Notes under the pieces: model-generated | The model's input: only the letters and a program-made list of their open reading frames with translations | What the model was told of the DNA's origin: nothing | Database searches by the model: none | Shown: positions 22,441 through 34,287 of the stretch, in pieces | Position numbering within the stretch: position 1 is the first letter of the stretch | How the letters are laid out: each line of letters opens with the position of its first letter | Source of the DNA: Lactarius indigo | Taxonomy: Eukaryota; Basidiomycota; Agaricomycetes; Russulales; Russulaceae | Direction: 5' to 3' | Assembly (NCBI GenBank): GCA_025766275.1 | Contig: JAFKAC010000010.1 | Span: 62,001 to 126,000 of the forward strand | DNA: 64,000 nt | Made by a program: the position numbers and the translations under genes

Positions 22441-23295
22441 CCCAGCCCCAGCCATCTGGGTAGCATCCGCTACTCAGATGGCCGACGCCTATAGGCGGGG
22501 GCAATGATTTTGAAGGTGGCGGAGAGTCAAGCGGAGAGTCAAGCGGAGGTGGAGTGGTGGAGCGAGGAAGTAGAAAGAGATTATGTGTGTTCCACTGTCC
22601 ATGACGAGGTTCGAGAACTTGCATATAGAGTGAAGCGTGGGTTAGTTCGTTATCTTAGTGACGATGGGCGCAGTGCACGTTGTCGGGTTATCTTCATCGA
22701 AGCCACCTGTTCAAGTTGTAAGTTACTAGGGGGCCTTTTGGTAGGGCTACTAACCCGCCTTTCTGGTACTATGCAAGAGTTTGGTCACACCCCAAGCCAT
22801 TGTCTCATTTCAACTGTGAAAGTGTTTCCTTAGGAATAGTGTACCGGTGAACAGATCTCGTACTTCTCAGAGGGTCTACATGTTTCTGAGCAATACAGAA
22901 ACAAAAGGTAGTCGGTAGCTTTTGTCTGATCTTTTCATTTCTTCCCGCGACCCACCCCGCGGCGGGAGGGTTCGAGAGTAGCACAAATTCTAGATACCTT
23001 TAGAAAAAAACTCCTGCATCTTATTTGCTGGGGACGCACTTTCATTTCTCTATCACTCACACGATAAAATGCAGAAGCCATAGCGTAAAGCACAAAAACG
23101 ACAGCGACAGCGATAAGGAATCATGGGAACAAAATTGAACATAGCAAATTGTGCCGACGTGGCATCAAGGGAAATGTTCCCACAAATAGACAGCGAAGTG
23201 ATATATTAAAGCGCAGCACGGATGGGTGGAGAGACCTCGAGAGAGACCGCGACAATGGGTACGGTGGGTGATGGCGGAAATAGTGGCAGTAGGAG
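22441..23295. other. Second Helitron empty site and convergent spacer
   Basis: Contains the uninterrupted target at 22,583/22,584 and the same 3' flank seen after copies A and B. The part near 23,160-23,290 matches 9180-9310 (ATGTTCCCACAA and nearby). No gene was seen. Confidence 0.6.
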
Positions 23296-26200
23296 CTAAT
23301 ACAGCTGGGGAGGGGGTAGGGTAGGTAAGGCGTCCCCGCGCATCAGTGGAGTTATCGGATATTCAATATCCAATCCTGGCGGTGCTGGGGCTGGGTCATA
23401 GTTTGGCCTTCTGCTTCTGCCAGACCTTTTTCTAGAAGGGGGCGGCGTCGTGAAGGTGTCGTTCGAGCTCGCAATACTCGACGCAACGTCATCATCATCT
23501 TCCGTCGTCTCGGAGGAGCTAGGCTCGGGCGGCAGCGAGAAAATACTCGGTGGTGGCACCATAACGAAGGAGCCCGGTGTGGTAGAGGGGATGCGCACGG
23601 GCGGGTACATGGAGTGTCGACCTGAGGATGGGATGGCACCCCCCAAGCGATGCCAACGGATTGGGCGACCCGCGACCCGACGAGCGTGAATGAAGTGGTC
23701 GAACACCCTGGTGGACACGCATGCGAGTTCCTGGAGATCGGGCAGCAACCCCGCGTCTGATCCTACACCTTCCATCTGCAGTGCACGAGATAGCTCACCC
23801 GAGAGCGAGCGGCAAATACGAAGCTCTTTTGCACCGACGAACGACTTGAGGAGTTCGTGCCACGTTGTGCCGTCGATCTCGCCGTTCCGCCATTCGGTCG
23901 GCATCATACGTCCGTAAAGGTCGAGTGTGAGCTTCTCTACACCCAATAATGCAGGCATTAGAGCACTGCAGACCTGCGCAGCGCAATCAATTTGCCAGTC
24001 CAGCTGCTTGCACCTCACGCGAAGCTGGAAAGGTGCATACTTCTGTGGCGTACTGCGGCAGATGGCTATGGTGACCTGATCGTAGCCAAAGAAAACATTC
24101 GTAACGGGGAGCTTGAGTCCTTTTGTGATATTGGCGAAGTGGGTCAGGTGTGGTAACGCAAAGGCGATCTGATTGAATAACGTGATATCGAGTCTCTCCA
24201 GCAGAGGGGCCCTAATTTGAGCAACAAAGCGTTCCAGATAAGCGCTAACGCCTTTGAACATGAGGCACTTGAGGCGAAGCGTCACGGGAGGTCCTTGGTT
24301 ACCCAATAGTTCCTCCTCGGTGCTGGGGCGGGGTATGGGGATGGAGAAACCGATAGACAGTTCCTCGAGCTGCGGAAGGGACTGAAGGCGTGCCACTAAT
24401 AGCCTGGGGCGAAAGTAACCAGTAGCTTGGATGTTCGTGAGCACGAGTGTGACGAGGGAGACAGTGGAGGAGAGTAGCCGTAATCTTATTGGAAGACCGA
24501 TTCCGAGAAGGACGAGATGGCGTAAATTTGGGGCCATAAAGGTCTTAGGGAGAGTGAGAGATGGGGTATCATCGGCTGTTGACGAAAGAGAAAGGTGTGC
24601 CAGTACTGGGAAGGGCACACCCATAAGCATAGGAAGGAATCCACGCAAAATAGAAGGCAGGAGGTGGAGGTCAACACGGCGTACACGATCGCGCAACAGG
24701 AGCGCGTGATATATTCCTAACTCATCCTGCCCACTTATATACCGGTAATCGACGAAGAGCGGCAAGGGGGGTAAATGGTCTAGCGTATCCACTATGGGGG
24801 TGCCATTCGTGCAACGAACGTACATACCCAGGTGGAATACTGAGGAATACACGAGGTGGCGCCACCTTTGACAAGCATGAGAGAGCTTACGCCACCAAAG
24901 TCGGACTTCGTAAGCATTCTTCTCATGCAGTCGATAGTAGTTGAATATGCTGAGGAGTATATCGTCGTTGAGCCTATTGATAGTCGTGTATAGTACGTTG
25001 TATCCTGGTCTCTCGGATGTCGGAGGCGATGGAGCTCGGTCCTATACACAGGTTAGCGTGCAGTCTCGGAGTAAATAGATGCATTGACTCGGAAACGTAC
25101 CAGAGTGCTTGTAGATCCTCGTGAACCGTAAATGTGTGTGTCAATGCGGTGCGATCCGGGGCGACTCAAAACCGTCCAGTCATCGAATGTCCGCTCCAAT
25201 GAAGGATTGGCCGACGGTGTTGTTACAATGGGCCGCAAGCAACGATGATCCAGTCGGGAGCCAGAATCTGAGTCGTGATGCAAGACTGGCTGTTCACGGT
25301 ACCACAATTTGCCGCGGATACTAGAACTTTTGACGAGTTGTTCCCCCTCAAGTACTCCAGAAATGTCTGAAAATATGTCAGGGCAAGGGACCAGATTGGT
25401 AAAAAAAACATGGCACAGACCTCTGAAGACCAAGAAACCATTCAGCAACCAGACATTGCCAAAGATCCTGGGCTTGTGTTCAATATCGAGAAATACCCGG
25501 CACGGCCTATCGAACAGGACATAGACATTGTCATTGTGCTCAAGTGCTCCGCTTGGATCTTGAAGTGGGTAGCGCTGAAACCGAGGCGTAAATGTGCTCT
25601 CATCTATAGGGCAACGCAAATAGAAATGAGGGTTTTGCTCGAGGGTGACACGTGCACGGTCTTTGTAACGGCTAAAGTTCCAAAGAATCTCTGGAAGTGA
25701 TGAACCAGCACCGAGTTCCTCTGATGCGTGATTCATATTACTTATCGAAGCCAAATCCTGTAGAAGTGGTACTCACGGCTCACGATGACGGTTTCTGGGC
25801 CGTGAGGGGACTGTAGCGGAGATTGGAGGAGTATAAAGTTGACGGTCATTGTTGGCGCACATTCGTCGGATTTCTGGAGAAGTAGAGTTTTGGTGTGGGG
25901 AGGGAAAGGCACGTATGTGGAACTCACTGAATGCGGCCAGTTACTCTCTGAGATATCTTTCCATTTCGCAATTTCCATTTTTGAATAGGGGGTGAGCGGG
26001 AGGTCTCTTCCAGAAAGAGGTCAGTGGAGGGCTTTACTAAGTGCGGCGTACTCCTGGAGTTGTTGCTCACAAAGGATGCGTTCTCTCTAAGTGTTTACTC
26101 AACACCTGAGTTGCTTCTTTAAACCGTGCATTCGCTTCGTCAGTCACTTTCGTGCCGGAATCTGCAGCAGATCGCAACGCTAGATCACACACTCGACGCA

Positions 26201-26432
26201 TTCTACAAGAAGATGTCAAGACAAAACGCACGAAGATACGTGGGGTTGGTTACCTTCTCAGCTCGGCATGTTCGTGCGCAAACTTTGGTGGCGCGATTCG
26301 AGAGAGGAGCTGGCATATAGAAATCAATTCCATGGCCTGATTTCGGTAGGCCCTGCCGATGTTCCATGCCTGCGAAAGAAACACCGATCTATTGTCGTGA
26401 GCTTCCAGCGGAAGGGTAGTGCGATCGGTCAT
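23296..26432 (-). CDS. F-box-like/LRR protein, array member 4 (932 aa)
   Basis: Exons 26432-26254, 26202-26071, 26006-25928, 25873-25777, 25720-25421, 25366-25101 and 25041-23296 splice without a stop; it is the longest member. The F-box-like motif (INRLNDDILLSIFNYYRLH) again begins with GTA, not ATG, so the upstream exons must supply the start. LRRs follow. The long C-terminal extension is Ser/Pro/Asp-rich and includes SIASSNDTFTTPPPSRK and a GIEYP-like motif also found at the end of member 1, so these two share a tail that the others lack. The tail is a candidate phosphorylation or nuclear-targeting region (inference). Confidence 0.85.
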
Positions 26433-26454
26433 CGTGTCGTACTCTTAGGCCAGT

Positions 26455-26465
26455 GAGTATATTGG
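26455..26465 (-). promoter_or_regulatory. Conserved TATA-like element upstream of member 4
   Basis: AATATACTC-type sequence on the minus strand, about 25-33 bases before the ATG, aligned with equivalent sites at 30,334-30,343 and 31,512-31,521. The conservation may only reflect duplication. Confidence 0.3.
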
Positions 26466-27429
26466 AATGATTCGTGGGGTCGTTCAAGTTCAAGTTGAAG
26501 ATTCAGTCGATATTGCGTGACGTGAAAGGGCGCCCGAGCGACCAAAGCCGACCAAAGGCTCGGGGCGGAAGTAGGACGGCCGGGCGCCTGTACAACCCGT
26601 CCCTTTCAGACATGTCGCTTCTCCCGTACGCGCGTGTCGTTCCCTATGGCGTTGTTACAGGCATCTCGTGACGAGGTGCTTGTCACGTTCCGATGATCTA
26701 AGCTCGGCACGCGATTTCTACAGCTACAGAGCAGCGCCGCCGCGTTACCGTGACTTAGACACGGAGAAAGGCAAGTGCAGTAGCAGCCTGCTGTGGATGT
26801 CTTCCTCTTGTCATCCAACACCTAACACAGCCGGCCGCCCAAGGACTGTACCTCTTCTGACTTGCCATCTACTAGTGCTAGTCGTAGATCCACACTTCTT
26901 TGCAGTCACTCCCCGCTTCTTCACTTCTACACTCCGTGAGACACATTTGCATGCCTTTTTTTTTTGGAATTCAATAGAGTGCGCCTTGGGGTACATGACC
27001 CGTCTTCTCCCTGTACATTAATCTTTCCACTTACCTATTATAATAGCCACTTTACGAAGATCGTGGGCTTTATTGAGGCGACGAAGCGGCTAATAAAAAA
27101 AAAAAAAAAGCGGCTAAACGCGATGAGAAGGGCTAGGGATGACGCGAGATGAAACAACTCGTTTTCAAAAATTGGGGTCAGACTGACCCGGAAGTAATGG
27201 AGGCGTGAAACTGATGAGTTACAAGGCGGAAAATCGAGGCGTTACATACAGGAATAAAGACAAATATCGCAACAAGAATGTCCTGAATGGCACCAAGGGC
27301 CCGCACCATGACTAAATGGCGAGTGAAAAATGGGGCCGCAACAACAATGGCCCTGGGGGCAATGAACAAGAACAGGAACAGGAGGTTGGAAATGCTGTCG
27401 ATAGATGGGCTAGATGGACCGGCGCTTCC
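26466..27429. other. Spacer between members 4 and 5 with a poly(A) tract
   Basis: Contains the 5' flank of member 4, which resembles those at about 30,400-30,620, 31,620-31,710 and 40,240-40,400. An A15 tract (27,095-27,109) lies between two copies of AAGCGGCTAA. A block at about 27,080-27,270 is repeated at 40,600-40,790. No gene was seen. Confidence 0.5.
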
Positions 27430-30310
27430 CTATGTAGGGCGATGCGACGGGGGCGGGTACCGTAGAACGGAGCGGACAGGGCGAACCGCGACTTGACGGG
27501 CGTGAATGAACGAGCCAAACACATTATTTGCACGCACCCCCGTGAACTGGCTTACGAGGTCCTGCAGATTCGGTAGCAACCCGGGGTCTGACCCTATTTC
27601 GCCCATCTCCAACGCACGAGAAAGCTCCTCCGAGAGCGCGCCACAAATATGAAGCTCCTTCACACCGACAAACGACCTGAGAAGTTCGTGCCACGTTGTG
27701 CCATCGATCTCACCGTTCTGCCATTTGGTTGGCATCATCTCTTTGTGAAAGTCGAGCGTGAGCTTCTCTACACCAGACAGCATAGGCATAAGCGCGCCAC
27801 AGACTTGCGCTGCGCAGTCGATTTGCCAGTCCAAATTCTTGCACATCACTCGGAGGGCGAAATGTCCGTTGCGCCCGTACCTTCGGGAAACGTGGTGGTC
27901 TAGAATTATGGAGACCTCGTCACGCCAAAAAAAAACCTCCGCCTTGGGAAGCTCGAGCCTTTTTGTTGTATTGGTGAAGTGGGACAAGTGTGGTAATGCG
28001 AAGGCGATCTGACCGAATAGCGTAATGTCGAGTCGCTCCAGAAGAGGAGCCTTGATCTGAGAGACAAGCCGTTCCAGATAAGCGCTGACACCTTGGAACG
28101 TGAGGTATTTGAGTTTGGGAAGCGTCAGGGGAATTCTTCGTTTGCCTAATAGTTCCCTCTCAGCGGGGGGACGGGGTATGGGGATGGAGAAACCGATGGA
28201 CAATTCCTCGAGATGAGGAAGGGACTGAAGACGTGCTACCAATTGACTCGGGAGAAAGTAACCAGAAGCTCGGATGTTTGTGAGGGAGAGCGTGATAAGG
28301 GAGGCAGTGGAGGAGAGCGATGATAATCCTTTCGGAAGACCGACGCCGACAAGTGTGAGGTGGCGTAGCTTTGGGGCCAGAAAAGTATTGGGAAGTATTA
28401 GACGCGTCATTTTATCAGCAGGGAATGAGAGCGAAAGTCGTTCCAGGATTGGGAAGCGTCCGTCCATCAGCATAAGGAACTTGTGCAGGGCCAAAGGTGG
28501 GAGGTGGAGGGCAATACGACGCACGCGATCACGCAACTGGAGCGCGTGGTGTATTCCTAACTCATCTTTGCCGCTTGGGATCGCAGCTGCATACTGGTAA
28601 CCGACAAAGAGCGGAATAGGTGGTAAATGGTCTAGCGTGTCCACTATAGGCGTTCCATTGGTGCATAGAATATGCATACCCAGGTGGAATGCCGAGGAGT
28701 ACACGAGGTGACGCCACCTTCGACAAACATGAGAGAGCTTGCACCACCCAAGTCGCTCATTCCAAACATTCTCCTCGCCCAGTCGAAAGTAGTTGAATAT
28801 ACCAAGGAGTATATCATCATCAAGCGTATTGACAGTCGTGTATAGCACGGAGTATCCAGGTCGCTCGGATGTTGGAGGCCGCGGCGGTGGAGATATGTCC
28901 TATGCAGACGTTTGGATGTGGAGCTGGAGTAACTAGACGTATGGAAACATACCGGACTGTTCGTGGATCCAGGAGATTCTCGTGAACGGTAAATGTGTAT
29001 GTTTAAGGGGTACGACGCTGGGCGACTCAGAACTGACCAGTCCTCGAATGTCCCCTCCGATGAAGGACTAGACGACGGCGTTGTAAAAATGGGCCGCAAG
29101 TAGCGATGATTCAATCGGGGACAATCTGAATCGTGGTGCGCGACTGATTGTTCACGGTACCACAATTTTCCCCTACCCCGGATACTACTAGAATTCTTGA
29201 CAAGTTGTTCTCCTTCAAGTACTCCAGAAATATCTGAAAATATGTCAGAGCAAGGTACGAGCTCGGGAAACATGGCGCAGACCTCTAAAGACCAAGCAAC
29301 CATTCAGCGACCAAACATTGCCAAAGATCCTGGGCTTGTGTTCGGTATCAAGAAACACACGGTTCGGCCTATCGAATAGAACATAGACAGTGTCGTTGTG
29401 TTCAAGTGCTCCGCAAGTATCCTGAAGTGGGTGGCGCCGAAACGTAGGCGTATATGCGCTCTCATCTGCAGGGCAACGCAAATAGAAGTGAGGGTTCTGC
29501 TCGAGGGTGATACGTGCACGGTCTTTGTAACGGCTAAAGTTCCAAAGTATCTCTTGAAGGGACGGAGAGGCACTGAGCTCCTCTAATGTGTGGATAAAAT
29601 TATTATCGGAATTACAGTAAAACCCGAAAAAATAGGCGCTCACGGCTCACGGCGACGGTTTCTGGGTCGTGAGGGGTCAGTAGTGGAGACTGGAGGAGTA
29701 TGAATTTGATGGTCATCGTCGGTCCCCATTCGTCCTCGAATTTCTGGAGAAATTCAGTCGGGTGTAAGGTATGAAGCGACACGCATATGGCGAGCCTCAC
29801 CTCATGCGACCAATTTCTCTGTCCGCTATCTTTCCATTTGGATATTTCCATCTTTGAACAGACGGTGAGCGGGAGGTCTCTGCCAGGATGAAAGTCAACG
29901 GAGGGCTATGAGTACTACTGGCATTGTTTGCTCACAAACAGTGCCTTCTCTCCGAATGGTTACTCAACATCTGAGTTGCTTCTTTAAATCGTGCGTTCGC
30001 TTCATCAGTCACTCTCGTGCCCGAATTTGCGGCGGAATGCAACGCGAGATCACACACTCGGCGCATTCTACAAGAAATTGTCAGACGAGAAGACCAAACG
30101 AATCACGAAGGAACGCATGGTGGTTTATCACCTTCTTAGCTCTACGTCTTCGTGCAAAATCTTTGGTGGTGCGAGACGCGAGAAGAGTTGACATATAGAA
30201 ATCAATTCCATGGCTTGATTTCGGTAAGCTCCGCCGATGTTCCAGGCATGCTCGAGAAACAATGGTCTATTGTCGTGAGCTTCCAGTGGAAGGGTAGCAA
30301 AATCGGACAT
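27430..30310 (-). CDS. F-box-like/LRR protein, array member 5 (846 aa)
   Basis: Exons 30310-30132, 30067-29936, 29879-29801, 29743-29644, 29582-29283, 29233-28953 and 28899-27430 join in phase. The F-box-like motif is near residue 375 (VNTLDDDILLGIFNYFRLG) and is followed by a KLSHVCRRWRHLVY segment and LRRs. Exon 6 is nine bases longer than in members 1 and 2. The C-terminus is short and lacks the SIASSND tail. It is expected to be an SCF substrate receptor like its neighbours; the N-terminal half is conserved but unrecognised. Confidence 0.85.
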
Positions 30311-30333
30311 CGTGTCCTATACTTAGGTCAATG

Positions 30334-30343
30334 AATATATTGG
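30334..30343 (-). promoter_or_regulatory. Conserved TATA-like element upstream of member 5
   Basis: CCAATATATT on the minus strand, 24-33 bases before the ATG. The same element, with a nearby CTTCTGGTAGATC, lies upstream of the orphan exon remnant, and a similar one lies upstream of member 4. Confidence 0.3.
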
Positions 30344-31129
30344 AACGATCTACCAGAAGTGGAATCGTCAAAGCCAAAGATCAGTATCGCAAAAAAGCGC
30401 ACCTGGGCCCTCGCCGTCACCCATGCATTTATACCATAAGAGTAGCGGTGCCTAGTATACCAGCCCTCCCTTTCGGACCTTTCGTTTATTCCGAATCGGA
30501 CGAGTCATCATTATCTTGGCATTGTACATGTATGCTTCCTGTCGTTCGGATTCGGATGATCCATATGATCCATGCCCGACGCGCACGCGATATGTACAGC
30601 CACAGAGGAGCGCCGCCGCGTGGACACCGGAAAAGGTAGTAAGTGCCTTTTTGGGTGTTTTGTCACCCAAGCCGTGGAATCGCTATAGACTGAGTCCCTG
30701 GCACCCGACATTCCCCGGCCTCCTTCTCGTCAACAGCCCGCCCTTGCCCTCGACTTGGGAAACACCACCTATTTTTTACGCCTTCTTGCGCACTTCCTTC
30801 CCTACACGGACTTTGCGCACCTCATTGCTCTCGACTATGTCGATATACACCAGTGGCCGGCGGTATGAGAACGCTTTTCTCCCAGTCACTAGGTTCATTG
30901 CGTAGATTCGCCTGATGACGCCAATTGGCCCCACGTGTTCCGCTGAGAAGCAACCGCCACATCACTGTCGATATCGAACAATGGGAATGGATTGTAGCAG
31001 TCAGGAATCGGTCAACTCGGAAACCGCTACGGTCCAGCAGCATCTCGGCGTGCCCGAAAGCGATGACGTGGGATGAAAAGTGGTTCCTGATGCATGATGA
31101 CTCGGAGGCGCCATCCCGGCGATGATCGA
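30344..31129. other. Spacer; body of the orphan copy is missing here
   Basis: Holds the 5' flank of member 5. The place where exons 3-7 of the orphan copy would lie contains none of them. Around 30,600-30,720 there is similarity to the spacer at 26,740-26,830. No gene was seen. Confidence 0.4.
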
Positions 31130-31488
31130 TGACCGGTATTCAACGTTATATTCAACAACCGAGTCACTTCTTTGAATCGCGCGTTCGCTTCATCAGTCAC
31201 TTTCGTGCCTGAATCCGCAGCGGAACGCATTTGCGAGATCACACATTCGACGTATTTTATAAGGAAATATCAAAGACGGCAAGACAAAATGCATGAAGAA
31301 ACCAAGATACCTTCTCATCTCAGCATCTTCATGCGCAAGCTTTGGAGGCGCAAATCCAGAGAGGAGTTGGCATATAGAAATCAATTCCATGGCCTGATTT
31401 CGGTAAGCCCTGCCGATATTCCACGCGTGCTCGAGAAACACTGATCTATCGTTTAAGCTTCCAGTGGGAGGGTAGCGTAATGAGACAT
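31130..31488 (-). pseudogene. Orphan exons 1-2 of a lost F-box array member
   Basis: Exon 1 homology runs 31,488-31,311 (LEHAWNIGRAYRNQAMELIS), one base shorter than in intact copies, so the frame is broken after codon 11. Exon 2 homology runs about 31,255-31,140 (SAADSGTKVTDEANARF) with a two-base insertion, and its acceptor AG has become AA. Exons 3-7 are absent. It is a truncated copy lying between the 3' end of member 6 and the start of member 5. Confidence 0.8.
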
Positions 31489-31511
31489 CGTGATGTATAC
31501 TTGAGTAAATT

Positions 31512-31521
31512 AATATATTGG
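31512..31521 (-). promoter_or_regulatory. TATA-like element of the orphan remnant
   Basis: CCAATATATT on the minus strand, about 24-33 bases before the remnant ATG, in the same position as upstream of member 5. Confidence 0.25.
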
Positions 31522-31977
31522 GACGACCCACTAGAAGTGCAGTCGTTCAGGTTGAAGATCGTCTGTGTACCGCTGGAAGCGCACCTTCGCACTGGCACAT
31601 CTGCGCCACATATGCATTTGTACCAAAAGAGTAGGACGGCGCCTCTATCAGCCCACCATTTCGGACATGTCGCTCCCTCTGAGTCGTCTCTTATATACAT
31701 GGCGTTGTTACAGTACAGTGAAGGTTTTAGGTAAATAGTGTAACGGTAACCGATCCCATAGTTCTCAGTAGGTCTACTGTACATATTCTCGTGTGGTACA
31801 GAAACAATCGGTTGCCTTTTTTTTTTCAAATCCGACCCACAACCCTGTGGTGAGTAAGATCGGTTCAAGAGAGCAATACAACGAACTGTGCTGACGACGT
31901 ACCATCAAGGGAAATGTTCCCAGGACCAGACCATATGTGATAAATTAGCGCAGCGCAGGTAGGCGGGGAGACCGTGA
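31522..31977. other. Spacer between orphan remnant and member 6
   Basis: The left part is the remnant's 5' flank. The right part (31,735-31,970) matches the 3' flanks of the other members, with a T-rich tract at 31,818 and an ATGTTCCCAGG stretch. No family X sequence was seen. Confidence 0.5.
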
Positions 31978-33503
31978 CTAAGGGGGTAGTTGACGCCAGG
32001 ACATAGACATGGATAGTGGGGCCAATTGGCGGGGCGTTGGAAGATCGGGCGATGGGTGCAAGGGTGGCAACAATGGGAACGATGAGCGGACCGGGCGACC
32101 CGCGACTTGACGGGCGTGAACGAACGAATTAAACAGACTGTCCGCATGCTCAGGCTTTCCCTCGAAGTCGCTTACGAGTTCTTGCAGGCCGGGAAGTAAC
32201 TCGGGGTCTGACCCTGCGTTATCCATCTGCAGCGCACGAGAAAGCTCCTCCGAGAGCAATTGGCAAATCCTTAGCTCCTTCGCCCCGATGAACGATCTGA
32301 GAAGCTCGAGCCACGTTATACCGTCGATCTCACTGTTTCGCCATTGGGTCGGTATCGTCGGTTCGTACAGGATGAGTGTGAGTTTCTCTACGCCTGATAG
32401 TGTGGGCATAAGCGCATCACAGATTTGCGCAGCGCAGCCGATTTGCCAGTCCATCTGCTTGCATGTCACACAGAAAACGAAATATTCGTCGTAGGGTCGT
32501 GTGCTATAGCCCATGATTATGGAGACAGAATAGGGCCCAAAGATGACGTCTGCGGTGTCGGGCTTGATCCGTTCTGCTGTGTTAATGAAATGGGACAAGC
32601 GTGGTAATGTGAAGACGATTTGGTTGAATAACGTGATCTCGGGTCGCTCCAGAAGAGGGGCCCTAATTTGAGCGACAAGGCATTCTAGATAAGCGTTGAC
32701 GCCTCGGAAGGTGAATCTTTTGAGGTTGGGAAGCGCCACAGGAGTTCCCTGTTTACTTAACAGCTCCCTCTCAGCACTGGGACGAGGTATGGGGACGGAA
32801 AACCCGATGGACAGTTCCTCAAGTTGGGGAAGGGACTGAAGTCGGGCCGCTAATAACCTCGGGAGAAAGTAACCAGAAGCTTGGATGTTCGTGATGACCA
32901 GTGTGACAAGGGAGACAGCGGAGGAGAGAAACCGCAATCTTTTTGGTAGCCCGGTGCCAAGAAGAGTAAGATGGCGTAGGTTTGGGGCTTGGAACGTCTT
33001 AGGAAGTGTGAGGGTTGTTTTATCAATTGTGAATGAGAGTGATTCAAGAGAAAGGTGTTCCAGTATCGGGAAGGGTTCGTCCATAAGCATAAGAAATTTA
33101 TGGAGAATCGAAGGGGAAAGGTGAAGGTCAATACGGCGTACGCGATTACGCAACCGAAGGGCATGAGATATTCCCAACTCGTCTTGCCGCAAATTTGTAT
33201 ATCGGTAATTGACGAAGAGTGGCAGGGGCGGTAAATGGTCTAGTGTGTCCACCATAGGAGCGCCATTCGTGCAGAGAATATGCATACTCAGGTAGAATGC
33301 CGATTCGAATATGAGGTGACGCCATTTTTGACAAACATGAGAGAGCTTGCACCACCCCAGTTGGACATTCCAGGAATATTGGTCGTGCAGTCGATAAAAG
33401 TCGAATATTCCCAGGAGTATGTCGTCGTTGAGCCGATCGATAGCCGCATATAGGACGTCGTATTCTTGCTCGGGTGATAGAGGCGGTGGCGGTGAAGCTA
33501 GGT
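31978..33503 (-). pseudogene. F-box-like/LRR protein, array member 6, 5'-truncated
   Basis: Only the last exon is present. It is open from the Pro-rich linker (SPPPPLSPEQE) through an F-box-like motif (IDRLNDDILLGIFDFYRLH) and the LRRs to the stop at 31,978. Homology to the other members ends at about 33,503, essentially at the exon 7 acceptor. Exons 1-6 are missing and replaced by a fragment of an NLR-type gene on the same strand. The F-box start has no ATG (GTC CTA TAT); the first in-frame Met lies after the motif, so a functional product would need a new upstream exon. The body itself shows no stop. Confidence 0.75.
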
Positions 33504-33540
33504 GTACTGTGAGTGAACCAGATTGGCTGGATCGTCAGAT

Positions 33541-34287
33541 CTGAGCCACCTCACTTGCCAATTGGGGGTGTTTCAGGAATATGGTGATATTTTTCGAATC
33601 CACCCAACATGTTGACCCTTAACGCAAGGACAGTATGGGCCTGAGAGCCAAGAACACGGGCAACATCCGTCAACTATAGGGGGGATTAAACGGCTATCTG
33701 GGATCAGAGAACAACCAAGACTCACGGTTCTGGATCTGCCGCACAAGAAATTCACGGTGACGCGATGGTTATTATCTATGAAGACGCTCAGCGTGAAAGG
33801 CAGGAATATGGAGAAAAATACCACAACCTTCCAGTCCAACAGCTCTATCATCTCCAAACTGATTTGGCTTGAACTCGATCGAAATATTAGCAACGCTTAT
33901 TTTGAAACGCGCTCGCTGGATAGACAATGTAGCACTGGTTTTGGTCTTAGCGTATCTGCATGGAATCAATCAGTCTCTGAGAATGATGACATCGCTAAGT
34001 GGACGAACATATCGAGGTTCCAATGAACAAGGTCGCCTTTCTTGAATTTGGCAGACTTGTGTTTGACTCCAGCATCATCCTTGAAAATGAGTTCGAGGTC
34101 GGATGTGGGACGTCTCTTGATGAAATTGACATATATATCTATGCAACGGTGTCCAGTCTGCTCAGAAAAATGGTAGGTCGTATGTACCCTTCAAATAAAT
34201 ATATCTGCATGTGCCAGTGAAATAGTCAGCCTACTGCTGCTCGAGTGAGAGCAGTGGATCCAAGACTAACCGGTCTTGATCGTCCAT
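33541..34287 (-). pseudogene. 5' fragment of a NACHT/STAND gene inserted in the array
   Basis: Homologous to 62,046-62,785 of the intact gene at the right end of the window, in opposite orientation. Matches include the start (MDDQDR versus MTDQDK), PTSDLELIFKDDAGV, a segment with ISIEFKP, VTVNF, and VLGSQAHTVLAL. Intron positions are kept (GTTAGT donor, CATAG acceptor). The last exon has a frameshift near 33,590. Homology stops at CTCAG at 33,541, which is the exon end in the intact gene, and 38 bases later the F-box member 6 exon begins. No NACHT domain is present. Confidence 0.75.

Noticed and set aside
27084..27117. A retroposed element with poly(A) tail and target-site duplication
   Set aside because: There is no body between the repeats, and the related block at 40.6 kb already has the two short repeats, so slippage in a pre-existing duplication is simpler.
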